Shown: positions 12,175 to 24,240 of the stretch, one piece after another
How positions within the stretch are numbered: the stretch's first letter is position 1
How the letters are laid out: each line of letters begins with the position of its first letter
Source of the DNA: Anaspis maculata
Lineage: Eukaryota; Arthropoda; Insecta; Coleoptera; Scraptiidae
NCBI GenBank assembly: GCA_949128115.1
Contig: OX421965.1
Coordinates: 48,723,257 to 48,787,256, forward strand
Reading direction: 5' to 3'
Length of the DNA stretch: 64,000 bases
Position numbers and translations under genes: made by a program
The notes under the pieces: generated by a model
Told to the model about the DNA's origin: nothing
The model's input: only the letters and a program-made list of their open reading frames with translations
The model's database searches: none

Positions 12175-13222
12175 CAGGTGTCCCAAAATTGATGCATCAA
12201 AATTTACAGGGAGGTAGAGAATTGACAAAAAATGGGTACTTGCTTGATAAAAATACCCTCGCAAACGTTATAGCGGAGATACAGGCCTTCAAAGTTGGTT
12301 TTTCAAATCAGTTTTTTTGCATAAATTTTGAACCGTCAACCCGATTTCATTCAAATTTGAACCAACGTTTATTAAAATAGGTCTCTATTGAAGAATAATA
12401 ATGCATTTCATCGAACATTTTTAGGGGCGAAGATAATAGGGGGTACCTTCCCCCTTTTTCCCCTATTTTGCACCCCCCCGAATAATTTTGGAAATGGTTC
12501 CAGTTTTCGGGTTCTACGTTCAATTTAGAGAAAAAGTAACTTTTGCATAATTTTGATTAGACGCTTGATTTTCGAGATATTTGTGTTTGAAACTTTGGAA
12601 AACATCTCAAAATCACCACTTTTCAGGGCCCAATTTTTTCTCTTCTGAAAAGCTTAACGTTTTTCAGCAAAAATCGTAGTTTATCAACTTGAAACACCTA
12701 GAAAACTCATTTCAGTTGAGGAATCTTGAGTTTTCTTGAATTTTAATTCTTAAGGCCTTGAAAGTGGTGTTTTCGAGATGTTCTCCGAAGTTTCAAACCC
12801 AAATATCTCGAAAATGAATCCTTTAATCAAAATTTTGCACTGGTAACTTTTTTCTCTAAATTGAACGTAGAATTCAAAAATTGCAACAATGTTAAAAAAT
12901 TACAACCATTTCCAAAAATATTTAGGGGGGTGGAAAAGAGGGGAAAAGGGGGGAAGGTATTATTATTATCTTCGATCCTGAAAATGTTTGATGAAATGCG
13001 TTATCATTGTTAGAGACCTATTTTAGTAAACTTTGGTTTAAATTTGAATGAAATCGGCTCAACGGTTCAAAAGTTATGCAAAAAAACTGTTTCAAAAAAC
13101 CAACTTTGAAGGCCTGTATCTCCGTTATTACGTTTTCGAGAGTATTTTTATTGAGGAAATCCCCTATTTCTCAATTGCCTACCTCCCTGTAAATTTTGTT
13201 GCAATAATTTCGAGACATCCTG
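12175..13222. mobile_element. Intact 1.05-kb fold-back element, family FB1
   Basis: The whole element is one long imperfect palindrome. It starts CAGGTGTCCCAAAATT and ends with the complement-like GAGACATCCTG. The arms match along their full length, including AGATACAGGCCTTCAAAGTTG, the GGGGGAAGG block and the TTTCAGGGCCCAATTTTT centre region. TA dinucleotides flank both ends, consistent with Tc1/mariner-type insertion. There is no transposase reading frame, so it is non-autonomous. A second copy is at 46554-49078. Confidence 0.9.
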
Positions 13223-13224
13223 TA

Positions 13225-13990
13225 TAATATCTTCACTTAAAGTTAGATCGGTTAAAAGTGGGACGCTTATTATTTATTATTTATCATACATTATATGTAT
13301 TACTGTTTTTCATCTCCAATTTTAAAAGAAATGTGGTATGGATAAATAAAGCTTAGGTATTGAAAAACATGCGTGAAAAAAAAACGATTACATATTTTCC
13401 ATTTATTTGATAACTACTCAATTGTTAGGTAGGTACTGCTTATTATTACTCCTGCTTTCCATCCTGGATTTTGATGGGAATGGCGGGAGAAAAACAGATA
13501 TGTTCAAAAAAACACGTTTATGGAAAAAATCGAGAAAAAAGTTATTGCTCTTTTTTCCGCTTCATAAACTAATTGTTGTTTATTATTATTACCGCTTTTT
13601 CTTGAATTTTAGTGAAAATGTGGATGGAAAAACGAAGATATGATTGGGAAACACACGTGTGAATAAACAAAGTCCGGTAACGTGCTTTACACAACGTATA
13701 TTTTCTACCCCGGACAAAGTTTCTATACGGTCACTGGGGTCACACACCGGTCGGATAAAAAAGTCTGGTGTTAATACCCACTTACAGACTGGGTCCAGAA
13801 AATATGCCCACCCCCATTTTCGTGAACCGTTCATGATAGCAAATTGCGATAAACACCAATAAATCAAGAATATTTCTTGGATTCAATTTCGCAATGCCCA
13901 TGAACTATTGGTTATTAATACCAAAACACTCAGTACAGGGGCGCCTAAATTTTTTATTTTAGTTCAATTACGTATAGGTATATTATTATA
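13225..13990. other. Unassigned sequence
   Basis: Short open frames on both strands without recognisable domains. No gene call is supported. Confidence 0.4.
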
Positions 13991-13992
13991 CT

Positions 13993-14165
13993 GTTACGTA
14001 TTTCGCGTACGAGTTCGTTTTTAATTGAGACGATCGTTTCAAAACAAACACTGTTTATTACTGCGTACTACAATAAATACACGCCAATAATTATTTACTT
14101 GAGAATATCGCAGATTACTACTCGCTTTCTATCGCTCTCGATTACTTCCAATTTTATACTGGTGC
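13993..14165 (-). mobile_element. 3' part of the Gypsy-like LTR, inverted
   Basis: Read on the minus strand it ends in CGCGAAATACGTAACA, the intact 3' terminus of the LTR family, and includes TTGGCGTGTATTTATTGTAG and the AACGATCGTCTCAATT block. The corresponding 5' part lies on the opposite strand at about 14815-15112, so the LTR has been split and rearranged. Confidence 0.75.
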
Positions 14166-14189
14166 CTAGGCCTCGCGTGATAACCCTAC

Positions 14190-14370
14190 AGTAGGGGGGA
14201 GGAGTTCTTGCGTGATCACCCTGTACTCAATGTGATAACTTCAATCTTTGATATATATTTTATATTCGTATTCAGAATAAAAAACTGCATCGATCCCAAA
14301 TCAAAACATACCGGGTGTCGGATGAGCAATTTTTTTTGCGACACCCCGTATATTATAGGTTGTAAAAAAA
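14190..14370 (+). repeat. Direct repeat unit, first copy
   Basis: Matches 15270-15430 in the same orientation. Shared blocks include TTCTTGCGTGATCACCCTG, GTGATAACTTCAA and CAGAATAAAAAACTGCATCG. Together with the inverted pair 14375-14478 / 15115-15222 it frames an insertion-rich block. Confidence 0.7.
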
Positions 14371-14374
14371 TATA

Positions 14375-14478
14375 CTGTACAATTTCGAAATGTACGGAAA
14401 AAATTGATCAGGATAAGTTTTTTCACTTCCAAATTATTTCAAAGGGGAAACCTCCAGCAGGGGGGGGTCAATTCTCGC
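14375..14478 (+). repeat. Inverted repeat arm (partner 15115-15222)
   Basis: Shares CAGGATAAGTTTTTTCACTT and the AAACCTC..GCAGGGGGG end with the complement of 15115-15222. The arms enclose about 640 bp, including an LTR piece and a fragment of family FB2 (see the 47495-48997 palindrome). Confidence 0.75.
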
Positions 14479-14514
14479 TGATGACCCTGTATGTGTGTCT
14501 GTGACCTTCCACGA

Positions 14515-14800
14515 TAACAGCCGCAACGTCTATACGATCGACTTGAAATTTGGTATACAGACATGATTTCACTGTCGAATGAGCCCATTAGTTTTTGGCT
14601 GTCATCTGTCAAACGGAAGTGTCACTATCAAAAAATGACAGAAGCTATGTCACGGAACTTGACTTGCGTTATGATATGCCGTTTGAAAGCTCATAAAAAA
14701 CTGTATTCAGAACAGTTAAAAGTATTGATCTATCTGTCATCTGTCAAATCAGTCAAATAATGAAAAATGTCAAAATTAAAACTTCACCATTACATTCTGG
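14515..14800 (+). repeat. Fragment related to the FB2 palindrome arm
   Basis: Closely resembles 47660-47935: CGACTTGAAATTTGGTATAC, the TGGCTGTCATCTGTCAA block, AAAAATGACAGAAG and AAACTTGACTTGC all recur in the same order. A partial copy of the same mobile family. Confidence 0.75.
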
Positions 14801-14814
14801 AGAACACCGAACAC

Positions 14815-15112
14815 CCACTCTTTCTAGACTATTCCCTTAGAACGCAGTGTACAAGTGCGAAGCTCTGGACATTTCCAGAATACACGCGATGGCTTGGCGA
14901 ATGGAACTTACATGAGAGACTTCAACGGTCGGTTAGGAAACATCAGCTGAATTGGCGGAGGTGCCGTCTTCACGGCACGTTGGTAATGCCCGCGAAATGT
15001 GTAGGATTTTTCGGGAGTCGCCGCGAATCCGTATGCCGGGTCATTGTGAAATTCGCTGGAGGACCCGTAGAAGATTCGAGAACACTAGTCAGAGGCATAT
15101 ATGTTCACGAGA
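14815..15112 (+). mobile_element. 5' part of the Gypsy-like LTR
   Basis: Shares GTGTACAAGTGCGAAGCTCT with the LTR at 44812-45323, and the GAGACTTCAACGG, GGCGGAGGTGCCG and TATGCCGGGTCATTGTG blocks with the other LTR copies. It lacks both termini and is on the opposite strand from the nearest 3' part (13993-14165). Confidence 0.7.
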
Positions 15113-15114
15113 AT

Positions 15115-15222
15115 TCACCCCCCTGCAGAGGTTTCCCGTTTGAAATGACTTGGAAGTGAAAAAACTTATCCTGAACAATTTTTTCAGTAGAATTCGAAAT
15201 TGTACACTACAATTTATTGCAA
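15115..15222 (-). repeat. Inverted repeat arm (partner 14375-14478)
   Basis: Reverse complement of the left arm with scattered mismatches; see its partner. Confidence 0.75.
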
Positions 15223-15269
15223 CCAATTTATTGCAACAATTTATTGGGGTGAACTCTCGCGTCATCACC

Positions 15270-15430
15270 CTTTAGTAGGAGAGGATTCTTGCGTGATCAC
15301 CCTGTTCCTAGTGTGATAACTTCAAACTATGATATATATTTGTATTCAGAATAAAAAACTGCATCGATTCCAAATCAAAACATACAGGTGTCGCATAAGC
15401 AAAAAAAAATTGCGGCACGTTATAGGTATA
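15270..15430 (+). repeat. Direct repeat unit, second copy
   Basis: Second copy of 14190-14370, same orientation. Confidence 0.7.
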
Positions 15431-15653
15431 TTCTTATCATTCTGGATGTGGCCTTAATCGTCAAAGGGGACCTCAAAACGGATATATCCGTCGAAATCTC
15501 GAAAAAAAAAAGCGCCTTCACAATACTTCCCCTCTTTGTTGGGTGGTGGGTCGGGGAATTGAAAAGCACACGGTTTGCCCGTTCCGCACTTTGTGGAAGA
15601 GACTTCTGACCTAATCTCTCACCCCCGTTAGGGGATATGAACGGGGTTCCTAC

Positions 15654-15804
15654 TACAATGTTGACCAGTCAGTATATGCCCACTTTTCGCGAGCACTGAG
15701 AAAAGTCCCCTGCTTTTTTTATCCATCTCTCTATCTCAATTCATAAGCCAGTATCTATTAATTGGCCTCGCGAAAAGTGGGCATACTGACTGGTCAACCC
15801 TGTA
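15654..15804. mobile_element. Small MITE, about 150 bp
   Basis: Terminal inverted repeats of about 38 bp: left TACAATGTTGACCAGTCAGT, right ACTGACTGGTCAACCCTGTA. Inside them GCCCACTTTTCGCGAG and CTCGCGAAAAGTGGGC also pair. TA at each end suggests Tc1/mariner-like insertion. No coding sequence. Confidence 0.8.
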
Positions 15805-16414
15805 GGTACCTACTACTATCAGAAAGATTCTTTCTCATCACAAAAACAAGATCTGTGATCTATTTCTGTTGGCGAAAATCACACGGTTTGCCCGTTCCGG
15901 ACTTAACTCTTTTACTACGCAAATTCTGTTCTATTCCTGTTCCGCATTCTAGATTTACCGGTGTCAACAATCACATATATCGCCTCGCATACTCTCCTTG
16001 TCGCATACCGCCCTGTAATGCAAACTAAAAACTGAGAGTAGGCACCCCACAATAAATGGAAAAGACACTGTTCAAAGTGGCCACAAATGATATCTCTACC
16101 CTACCTTAGCGCATCCGACTTTTGCCCAACTGAAACGACGATTTTACCCACTGTGTGCTCCTGGGAAGGAGAAATCCGGTAAATCATAGCTGACTCTCAC
16201 ACGAATCACACTAGGGTTGCACGTACTGTACCATATTCAACACTTCAACAGCCCAATGCTCATTTTATTGTGTTTGTTTACACAGGGGTACCAACCGAAA
16301 ACTGCTGCCGCTTGGCGCTTAGTGCAACAGTAAAATCTAACCTCAATAACGTAACATCCCATTACTCGTTCCACGCAACTAAGCCTGCATACATAGTGTC
16401 TAAATTAGTTCGGT

Positions 16415-19400
16415 GTGCGACAGGTGACTATGCTAAATACATGGAGCGTATTGTTTCGAAAAGCTTTTATGGAACTTACCGTAAACAACCTCAAACACTT
16501 TTCATCACATCACCTTGAACACAGATGTCAAAACATGCCTAGGGGACTTCGACATTTACACGTTGGTGGACATGCCTACCGATGCGAGTTACAGAATGGA
16601 GGCAAATTTAAAGTAAGCGCGGTCGTTAACAAATACTTGAAACAATTCGAACGCAGTTCCGTGGATGAACCGAAGGAATCTATAGAAAATATCGTAGCAC
16701 ATTGCTTGGGAAGTAGAGAGGTCTGATAAACTGAAAAAGTTAGTTCTTAAAACTATTCAAAATGTACTTTATTATTTTGTAGATTTCAATTGTTCACAAA
16801 TTCAAAGATCGAATATTGACCGAAGCGGAAATGGAAAATATCGACGAAATGTGCTATAAAAGGCTTAATAAGTAAGTTTAAGTTACTATAATACGTAGTA
16901 GCTAGGTACAGTGGCGAGACGATAATGAAAAAATTAACAATAATTTTGGAAAATGTCAACCCACACTACAAACTAATGGCGAATTCAGTTGGCTTCGGTG
17001 CTGTTCAGCCGCAGTCGTCCTGCTCATCCTGTTGATGGCTTCCAGACCAATTGACATGACAATGAACCCAGCAGGTTGTCATGCTGAAATAGTATTATGA
17101 TACCTGAGGGGTTGATTTCCCCGGAATTCAGTGTAGGTACTTTACTTTCCATTTCGGAATTCCTGGGATTCTTTCGGAAAACACCGGAATTCCCGGAATT
17201 CTTTTGGAAATAACCGGAACTCCCGGAATGCTTTCGGAAATCACATCACCGGAATTTCCGGAAATCTTTCGGAACTCCCGGAAATCTTGCGGAAATCATC
17301 GGAATTCACGGAATTCTTTTGGAAATCACCCAAAATTCCCGGAAGTTTTTCGGGAATCACCGGAATTCCCGTAAATTTTCGGAGGTCATCGGGATTTCAG
17401 GAATCCTTTCGGAAATCACCGGAAATTCCCGGAAATCTTCCGGAAATCATCGGAATTTCCGGAATTCTTTCGGAAATTACATCACCGTAATTTCCGGAAA
17501 TATTCTGGAAATCACCAGAATTTCCAGAAGTCTTTCGGGAATCACCCGGATTCCCGGAATTCTTCCAGAAATAACTGAAATTGCCGGAAATCTTGCAGAA
17601 ATCACCGGAATTTCAGGAACTCTTTTGGAAATCACCGAAAATTCCCGGAATCATTCCAAAAGTCACAGCACCGGAATTCCCGGAAGTCTTTCGGCAGTCA
17701 CCTGAATTCCTGGAAGTTTTTCGGAAGTCACCGGAATTCTTTCGAAAATTACCAGAATTCTGGAAGTCAGAATTCTTGTGCACACTTTTTTCTCGGGAAA
17801 TCAACCCCTCGATGATACCTACATATAACTACAGTAATTATATGGATTATGCGAACTCTCTATAATCCGATGTACCCTATAATCCGAACACCCCAAAAGA
17901 TGATATGCATAATTCGAACTCCATTACTCTTGTATTTTGTAATCCGAACTATCACTTGTTCATCTTCGAGCTGAAACTGTAAGGTGGATCAATCTTCTCT
18001 CAAGTTTGTCGTTATTTTACTTATGTTCGGGATATTATCTAGACATTACTGTATAGTGTGGAAAAGTGATGTATATTTAGATGAGAGGGATGTTTAGCAC
18101 AAGCCGCTTGCGGCGAGGGCGGAGACCCCAGCGTACAAGAGATGCACTTTCTAATGAGTTGTGCATACTTTTTTCCTACGACCCCGAAAATTTTAATTTT
18201 GGTAATAAAAATTGTTCAACATATTTTTTTTTTAAATCATCAAATAAACTGCTGGACAACGAAGTTGTCGGTATCGGATAAATGGTCCGACTTTGGAGGT
18301 CAATATCTCTCGATTGCCGATTGCGATTCCCATTTTGTTTGTTGCGTTAACTATGTTAATCTTTTCGTAACCCATCCTATAGTAGTGAATGTTGAGAAAT
18401 TTCGTGTAAATTTTCTACAGGGTGATACGTAAAATGGTGCAAAATTGCAACGACTTCATCGTACCCCCATTTTTCAAAAATATATATTTTTTTAGTTTTC
18501 TAATACAAAAATTATGAAGTGTGGTGTCTTATCTCGAAAAGGTTTTGGAATTTCCCGGATTGGAAGTCTCCCATCAAAGATATAAATTTTTATGTTGAAT
18601 GTTGCAGATTTACGAAACTCAGGCATAGCACAAGCACACAAAGTATAACGTCCAGGGGGGCTTTACTTCACTCGAACACTGAAGTTTCACATCGTTACCA
18701 TGTTCAGGAGCTTAAATCTGCAAATAGAACATGTTCCATATCTAAAATTCTGATGAAATTCTGACGAAATCCAACGTACGAAAAACAGGTAGGGACAACC
18801 ACTTGAAAATGTGCCCCCTGCTTGGCCCCACACCAAATATTCGGGTTGTGTTGAGAGTAAAATTGTCCTGGACTGTTGTACGAACAATCTTGCTCAATGT
18901 CAGCATCCATTCATCAAAAGTGACTTAATCTCGCGTGCCAACAAGGCAAATCTGTAACATTCAAAATAAAAATTTATATCTTCGATGTTAGACTTCCAAT
19001 CCAGATAATTCCAAAACCGTTTCGAGGTGAGACACCACACTTCATGATTTTTGTATTAGAATACATAATTTTATTTTTTTCGACAAATGGGGGTAAGTAC
19101 GATGAAGTTGGTACAATTTTGCAGCATTTTACGTATCACCCTGTAGAAATTTTACATGAAGTTTCTCAACATTCACTTTCACAGGATAGGTCACGGAAGC
19201 ATTAGGCTAATTAACACAATAAACAAAACAAAAATCGCATCCGGCAATCGGAAGTTATTGGTCTTCAAAGTTGAACCATTTTTCCGATACCGACAACTTC
19301 GTTGTCCAGCAGTTTTTTTATATAAAAAAAGTAACGATTACACCTATGATCATGACTAAAAAAGAACACATTTTCCGTAAGCCCCAAAAAATATTAAAAT

Positions 19401-22400
19401 TGAAAAAAACAGTTTACACTGGGGTTCAGGTACACAGTTCTTTCTTCACTGTTAAACAATAATTTTTTTCCTTTGAAAATGAGACTCGGTTTGAAATTTT
19501 GTGGTTCATGATTGATTTTAGGCTTAAAATGATGTGAAAGATGTCATTTACGATTGAGTGCTTGGATAAGAGCGTACGCACAAGAAAACGTATGTGTCAG
19601 TGGATAATAATTGTGGCGGAAAAGTTTCAAAATGCCAATTTTGCAGGTAATAAATTGCATAGATGTCTAGATAATGAAGTTTAGTGTGCGGTTTTCGAAA
19701 TAAAAACAACACAATATCACAAGTGTGATATTCATTGGTACTTTCGAAGAGTCAAGGAACATTATAGAAAACGTCACTTTCATCTAGGTAGTCGTAGGAA
19801 AACACAATTTTGTTGAACTTAATGTCTAATCAGTAACAACTCAAAACGTGATCCATTTTTTGATCAGTTCAGTTTCATCCCAAATGGCGTTTCTCTTGTA
19901 AGTCGCTATCTATCCGCGTTGGATATGAGGGGGGGAGAGTGGAGTGGGGACTCCATTTTGAAATTCGGATTGTCTTCATCACGGGTGAATGGGAATTGAC
20001 CTGAAGATCAAAATCAACATCATCACATCTAGGGGATCCACAGCTTCTTTGGTTGAACTTTCATAATTTGATGGTGCGATATTGTCTGCTACCCTGAGGT
20101 CCCAATAAATCATGTCTTCTTTGGGAAAACCTCGAGAAAACGGGATCATTGTTTCATCAAGCCACTTCCCGTTGGTACGAGCCAGAGATATTAATCCCGG
20201 TGGTTGGTGGTTCCAAGACCGGGTGAAGACCCATCGTTGTCAACTTCTCTCTCATTATTATTTAACATCCTTCTCGATGTCGTCAACTGTGCCCCTTGTT
20301 ATACTTGCAGACAAGTTCGTGGGTTCATCTGATAAATGGACCAGAAATCCGCACTGGCAAAAGTGTGGTCCTCCCGTTTTGCATACTAGCCTGAAACTTG
20401 CTGAAATGCAATATGATTTGTTTACTTAGATAGGTCGCGGGACCAAAAATGGCGTGCTAAAGATGGTTATAATGGTATGATGTTATTTTCACTAGTACCA
20501 ACTTGTTGATACAATTTTCTTTAGTTGTGAAGTTGTAATAAATAGTATATGTATAGATAATTATTGAACAATTGTCGCTTCAACATGAAAATTCATGTCC
20601 TAAACTCAAGATTCAACTGAGTAATGTCAAAAACATGCGAATCTCTACAGCGGTACTTTGGCACCCCGTCAGGCGCAAGCGCGGGCAAGAAGCTGGCAAG
20701 AGGCGCTTCATTGTGCCGGCAGGAGCTGTTCTGGGTAGATCACTAGACAAAGAAAGTAGACCCAGCTGAGCCGTGATTGGCGTATGTACTATGTACCTAC
20801 TTTCTTTATCTAGTGATCTACCCAAAGCAGCTCCTGGCGCAAAACGAAAGCGGCTGAAAAGCGCGGGAATGCGCAATGCGCTGTTGCCACATCAGGCATA
20901 CTTGCAACGTTGCCATAGCGGGTGCCAAGGTGACGGTCATGTTTCCGCGACCTATAGTAGAAAGTATTGTACTATAGGTAGTCTATATTTTTTTAAACTC
21001 CATTGTGGTGCAAATGGCACACTCTTTTGCATTCACCGTCAATGCGAAGGTGTCTGTCATTTGCACCGCAATGGACTATTAAATAAAAATGGACTGTATG
21101 TATCAATGCTTGACGATGAAAAAGCTTGTATTTCGTTACTAGGTTTACGATTTTCTGATTTAGTGCCTGTTAGTATACATTATTCTCAGCAATCTGATTT
21201 TAACCAGGCAGCGCCGGATCTAGGGGGGTGCAAACCGGGGCATATGCACTGGGCGGCAAAATGAAGGGGCGGCAAAAAGAGGTCCAATTTCATATGAATA
21301 CAAAAAATTATTGATGGAAGCATTATTTTGCTCTTTATCTTTTTGTGGAAGTATTCAAATAGAATTCCCCAAAACGATAATACATCTCAAAACAGATTCG
21401 TGCAACAGCCGTGAGACTCGGGGTCTCCTCGGCCCCAGGCCGCCCTTCGCTTCTCGCATATCGATGGTGGGCGGCAAAATTGGATTTTGCACCCCCTGAA
21501 GAAAAGCCTAGATCCGGCACTGTAACCAGGAGTTTTTAACCGAGATGCGGGATCGACACGTGTGATCGGTCTCATTTCCAGCCCTCATTTCTTGTCCTGT
21601 GACGAGATCGTCAGTACAGAGGCTAAAATTGTCTCAAATTACTTTCCTGCGTCAACTTGAATGTTGAGTAAAAGCGATTCGAAATCCCTGTTTAGCGAAA
21701 ATTGCAGAAAAAAAAATTGTACAAACTTGGCACTTGAGTTTTCACTCCGTAGTTATTTGCCCATACTAAAGTATCCATACCTCGATCTATACTTACCTAC
21801 CTATACGTATCACATAATCAGTGGTGCTAAAAAATTAACTTCAATCCCATATTCCACAAATGATTTATATCTAACTAGGTATTAATTGTTTATTTATTGA
21901 TATCTTATTATAGGGTCCCGATTCAGTACATTATAGGCGAGTGGGATTTCCGCGGCTTGTGTCTGAAAATGCAACCTCCGGTATTCATTCCAAGGCCTGA
22001 GACCGAAGAGCTAGTTGGATTAGTTCTGCGAGACCTAGATCAAAACAGCATGGCCCGATTTTTAGACCTTTGCTGCGGTAGTGGCGCCATATGCTTATCG
22101 TTACTCCACGAAAGGCCCCTGGTAATGAAACTTCCAATGTGCGCATGAATACCTACTAAAACTTACTCAAACCTTTCTTTGGAATGTTGTGCTATAGGGT
22201 TTCAAATTCCTGTTCCAGCTAACCGCCACTGCACTGGATCGATCCGAGGATGCATGTCGCTTAACAAAAGAGAACGCACAAAAGAACGGCCTTACCGGAA
22301 ATTTGCACGTAATTCACGGTAGCCTGGGAGAGGTGCGTTTAGGGGGGCCGTATGATTTCATTGTCTCCAACCCCCCGTACGTTTTCTCCGAAGACCTGTC

Positions 22401-22721
22401 TCAAATCCAAGATGAAATAAAACTGTAATGAAGTTTTGCTAAGCTAGCCCGAAGGTGGAAAGTAATATTTAATTATGTTTTTGCAGATACGAAGATTTGC
22501 GAGCTCTAGACGGGGGCAGAGACGGCCTTTCGTTTGTAAGGATAATTCTAAATATAGCGGCGAACGGTGGTTTGAAAGAAAATGGAAAGTTGTACTTGGA
22601 AGTGGATCCCAGACATCCATCAATGATTAGAGACATGGCCGGTGAGCTCGGTTTGAAGTACTTGAGTGCACACAAAGACTTTTGTGGAAAATTGAGATTC
22701 GTGGAAATTGCCAATAAATGA
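16415..22721 (+). CDS. HEMK1: HemK/PrmC-type release-factor glutamine methyltransferase (347 aa, five exons)
   Basis: SAM-dependent N5-glutamine methyltransferase that, in this family, modifies the GGQ glutamine of peptide release factors; the animal HEMK1 form is mitochondrial. Exons are 16415-16720, 16783-16871, 21914-22121, 22219-22424 and 22487-22721, with consistent phases. Visible motifs: a helical N-domain around [27 protein letters not shown] before [10 protein letters not shown] (residues 157-165); SAM motif [10 protein letters not shown] (182-191); and the catalytic NPPY (252-255). The N-terminus from ATG 16415 or 16430 contains Arg/Lys but no acidic residue early on, compatible with a mitochondrial presequence; the exact start is uncertain. 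The exon 1 donor (GTCTGA) is weak. For exon 4 I chose acceptor 22219 rather than the in-frame site 21 nt upstream because it preserves the family spacing after ERP. Intron 2 is 5 kb of repeats. Confidence 0.9.
17130..17790. repeat. Minisatellite of GGAAATCACCGGAATTCCC type in the HEMK1 intron
   Basis: About 25 diverged tandem units of roughly 25-30 bp built on CGGAAATCACCGGAATTCCC and GGAATTCTTTCGGAAAT. Because GGAATTCC is self-complementary, the array can fold on itself. Long open frames occur on both strands, but they only reflect the repeat period and are not genes. Confidence 0.9.
18245..19315. mobile_element. Long fold-back palindrome, about 1.07 kb
   Basis: The left arm begins AACTGCTGGACAACGAAGTT and the right arm ends with its complement, AACTTCGTTGTCCAGCAGTT. 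Arms of about 400 bp match along their length, including an internal pair CTACAGGGTGATACGTAAAA / TTTTACGTATCACCCTGTAG at 18415 and 19125, which may be the ends of a shorter inner element. The spacer near 18660-18910 is unique. No coding sequence. It lies in HEMK1 intron 2. Confidence 0.85.
19320..20650. other. Intron sequence, nothing recognised
   Basis: Part of HEMK1 intron 2. Short open frames (for example 20112-20429) have no recognisable domain. Confidence 0.45.
20721..20835. repeat. Hairpin repeat, 115 bp
   Basis: AGGAGCTG..CTGGGTAGATCACTAGA on the left pairs with TCTAGTGATCTACCC..CAGCTCCT on the right, over about 38 bp per arm. The GC-rich flanks, with GCGCAAGCGCGGGC-type blocks, also partly pair. 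Probable MITE. Confidence 0.7.
21209..21522. mobile_element. Non-autonomous hAT element, 314 bp, with 8-bp target duplication
   Basis: Ends are CAGCGCCGGATCTAGG and CCTAGATCCGGCACTG, and the perfect 8-bp duplication TAACCAGG lies at 21201-21208 and 21523-21530. CAG-type termini with an 8-bp duplication define the hAT superfamily. The inner edges carry GGGCGGCAAAA blocks on both sides. No transposase is encoded. Inserted in HEMK1 intron 2. Confidence 0.93.
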
Positions 22722-23275
22722 AGTTCTTTGAGGGCAGGTATCCTCTAATAAATGATTCCTTTAAATCCATACGATTTCAATGCCTGCATAGCTACATATA
22801 ATATAAATTAAAAATACCTACCCAAGAATAATACAGTCTGGAGGTGATATAAGAGCAGCCAGTCCTATTTTTGAGGCCTGTGAACTTGTCACTGGTGATT
22901 CTAAGGCCCGATCACTATAAAACTAGTGCGGTTGGGGGTATCTGGAAATCATAGAAGAGAGGCTGCCTTCGGATAATGCACCTGCCGTAGCCTTCCAGCA
23001 TCGCTATAGATAGTTGATAAGTTATATAAAATTTCATTCAGGTCATCTCAGAAAATAAAACAGGATTATCCGACTCGCCCTCGGCTCTTGTTCAATCTTA
23101 GCAACAGATGAGCGTCACCACGCATCTGGGATCAGTCATCCATGGCAACCCCCACAATGGCAACTTAGCGTAGTTCAGGCGAAATTTTTATAGTGGAGTC
23201 GGCAAAGATCCTGTACGCTGCATTTTTAGCGCACTTTCCCAAAAAATGGGAAAAAGGCGCTTTTAGCTTCACTTT

Positions 23276-23302
23276 GTCCGTCCGTCCGTCCGTCCGTCCG
23301 TC
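23276..23302 (+). repeat. (TCCG)n microsatellite
   Basis: Seven or so tandem TCCG units ending in TCTGTACCC, at the head of the tandem block that follows. Confidence 0.85.
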
Positions 23303-23389
23303 TGTACCCGGGATAACTTCTCAGGGAAGAAAGATATCGATGTGGTGTAAACGCTGATCAATAGTACATATGTCCAGGATGTCAAGTTG

Positions 23390-24240
23390 ACTTTTGGTTT
23401 TTTGTTATTTTGCCGCCATCTTTGATCCGCTATTTTGAATTTCTCTAAAAGTGATCCGATTAAAATGAAATTTGCAGGCAATGTGAACCACATCAAGATC
23501 TATCCAACTTCGACAATTGATGCCCCGCCGCCATCTTGTATTCTCACTATTGAACATGTTTCGAAGTGATAGAACTAGGAGAATTATGCCTCAAGGAAAA
23601 GAGATATGAATGTAGTGCCAACGCCAATCGAATGCGTACGTGACCACCATATTAGTAAAGTTGACCTATAATTTTTGTCACTTGGCCGCCATCTTTAATC
23701 CGCCATTTTGAATTTCTCTGAAAGTAGTCCGATTTGAGTGAAAGTTGCAGGCTATGTAAACTTCATCAGGATACATCCAATTTTTGACAATTGATGCCTC
23801 GCCGCCATCTTGTTTTCTCCATATTGAACATGTTTCAAAGTGTTAGAATTAGGAGAATTATGCCTCAACGAAAAGAAATATCGATGTGGTTCCAATATGC
23901 CAATCGAATGCGTACGTGTCCACTATATAAATTTGACTGATGATTTTTGTCACTTGGCCGCCATCTTTGGTCCGCCATTTTGAATTTCTTTGAAAGTGGT
24001 CCGATTTGAGTGAAATTCACAGGCGATACGAACTTCATCAAAATACATCCGATTTTGGACAAATGATGCCGTCATCTTGGCCGCCATATTGAAATTTCTT
24101 ATCACTTAACGATTTTCATGGCGCTTGGGACTTACCTGTGTTTTGTATGATCATTCTTATTCTCCAGCCGAATTCCAACATTCTGCCGCCATCTTGGCCG
24201 CCATATTGAAATCTCTTATTACCCATCATTAGTACGATCA
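23390..24240 (+). repeat. Tandem repeat of about 275-bp units
   Basis: Two full units (about 23390-23660 and 23661-23935) and a partial third unit share, in order, the CGCCATCTTTGATCCGC block, TTTTGAATTTCT, AGTCCGATTTGAGTGAAA, the GCCGCCATCTTGT block, GAGAATTATGCCTCAA and CCAATCGAATGCGTACGTG. Together with the TCCG run this looks like one dispersed repeat family; no transposase is seen. Confidence 0.8.

Noticed and set aside
17287..17865. Open frames rich in Asn, Ser, Arg and Lys on both strands
   Set aside because: They arise from the minisatellite period and have no start context or homology.
20112..20429. 105-residue open frame in HEMK1 intron 2
   Set aside because: No recognisable domain or splice context; same strand as HEMK1 but inside its intron.
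22198..22218. Use of the upstream in-frame acceptor for HEMK1 exon 4
   Set aside because: It adds seven residues between ERP and LTATALD, where the family spacing matches the downstream acceptor exactly.
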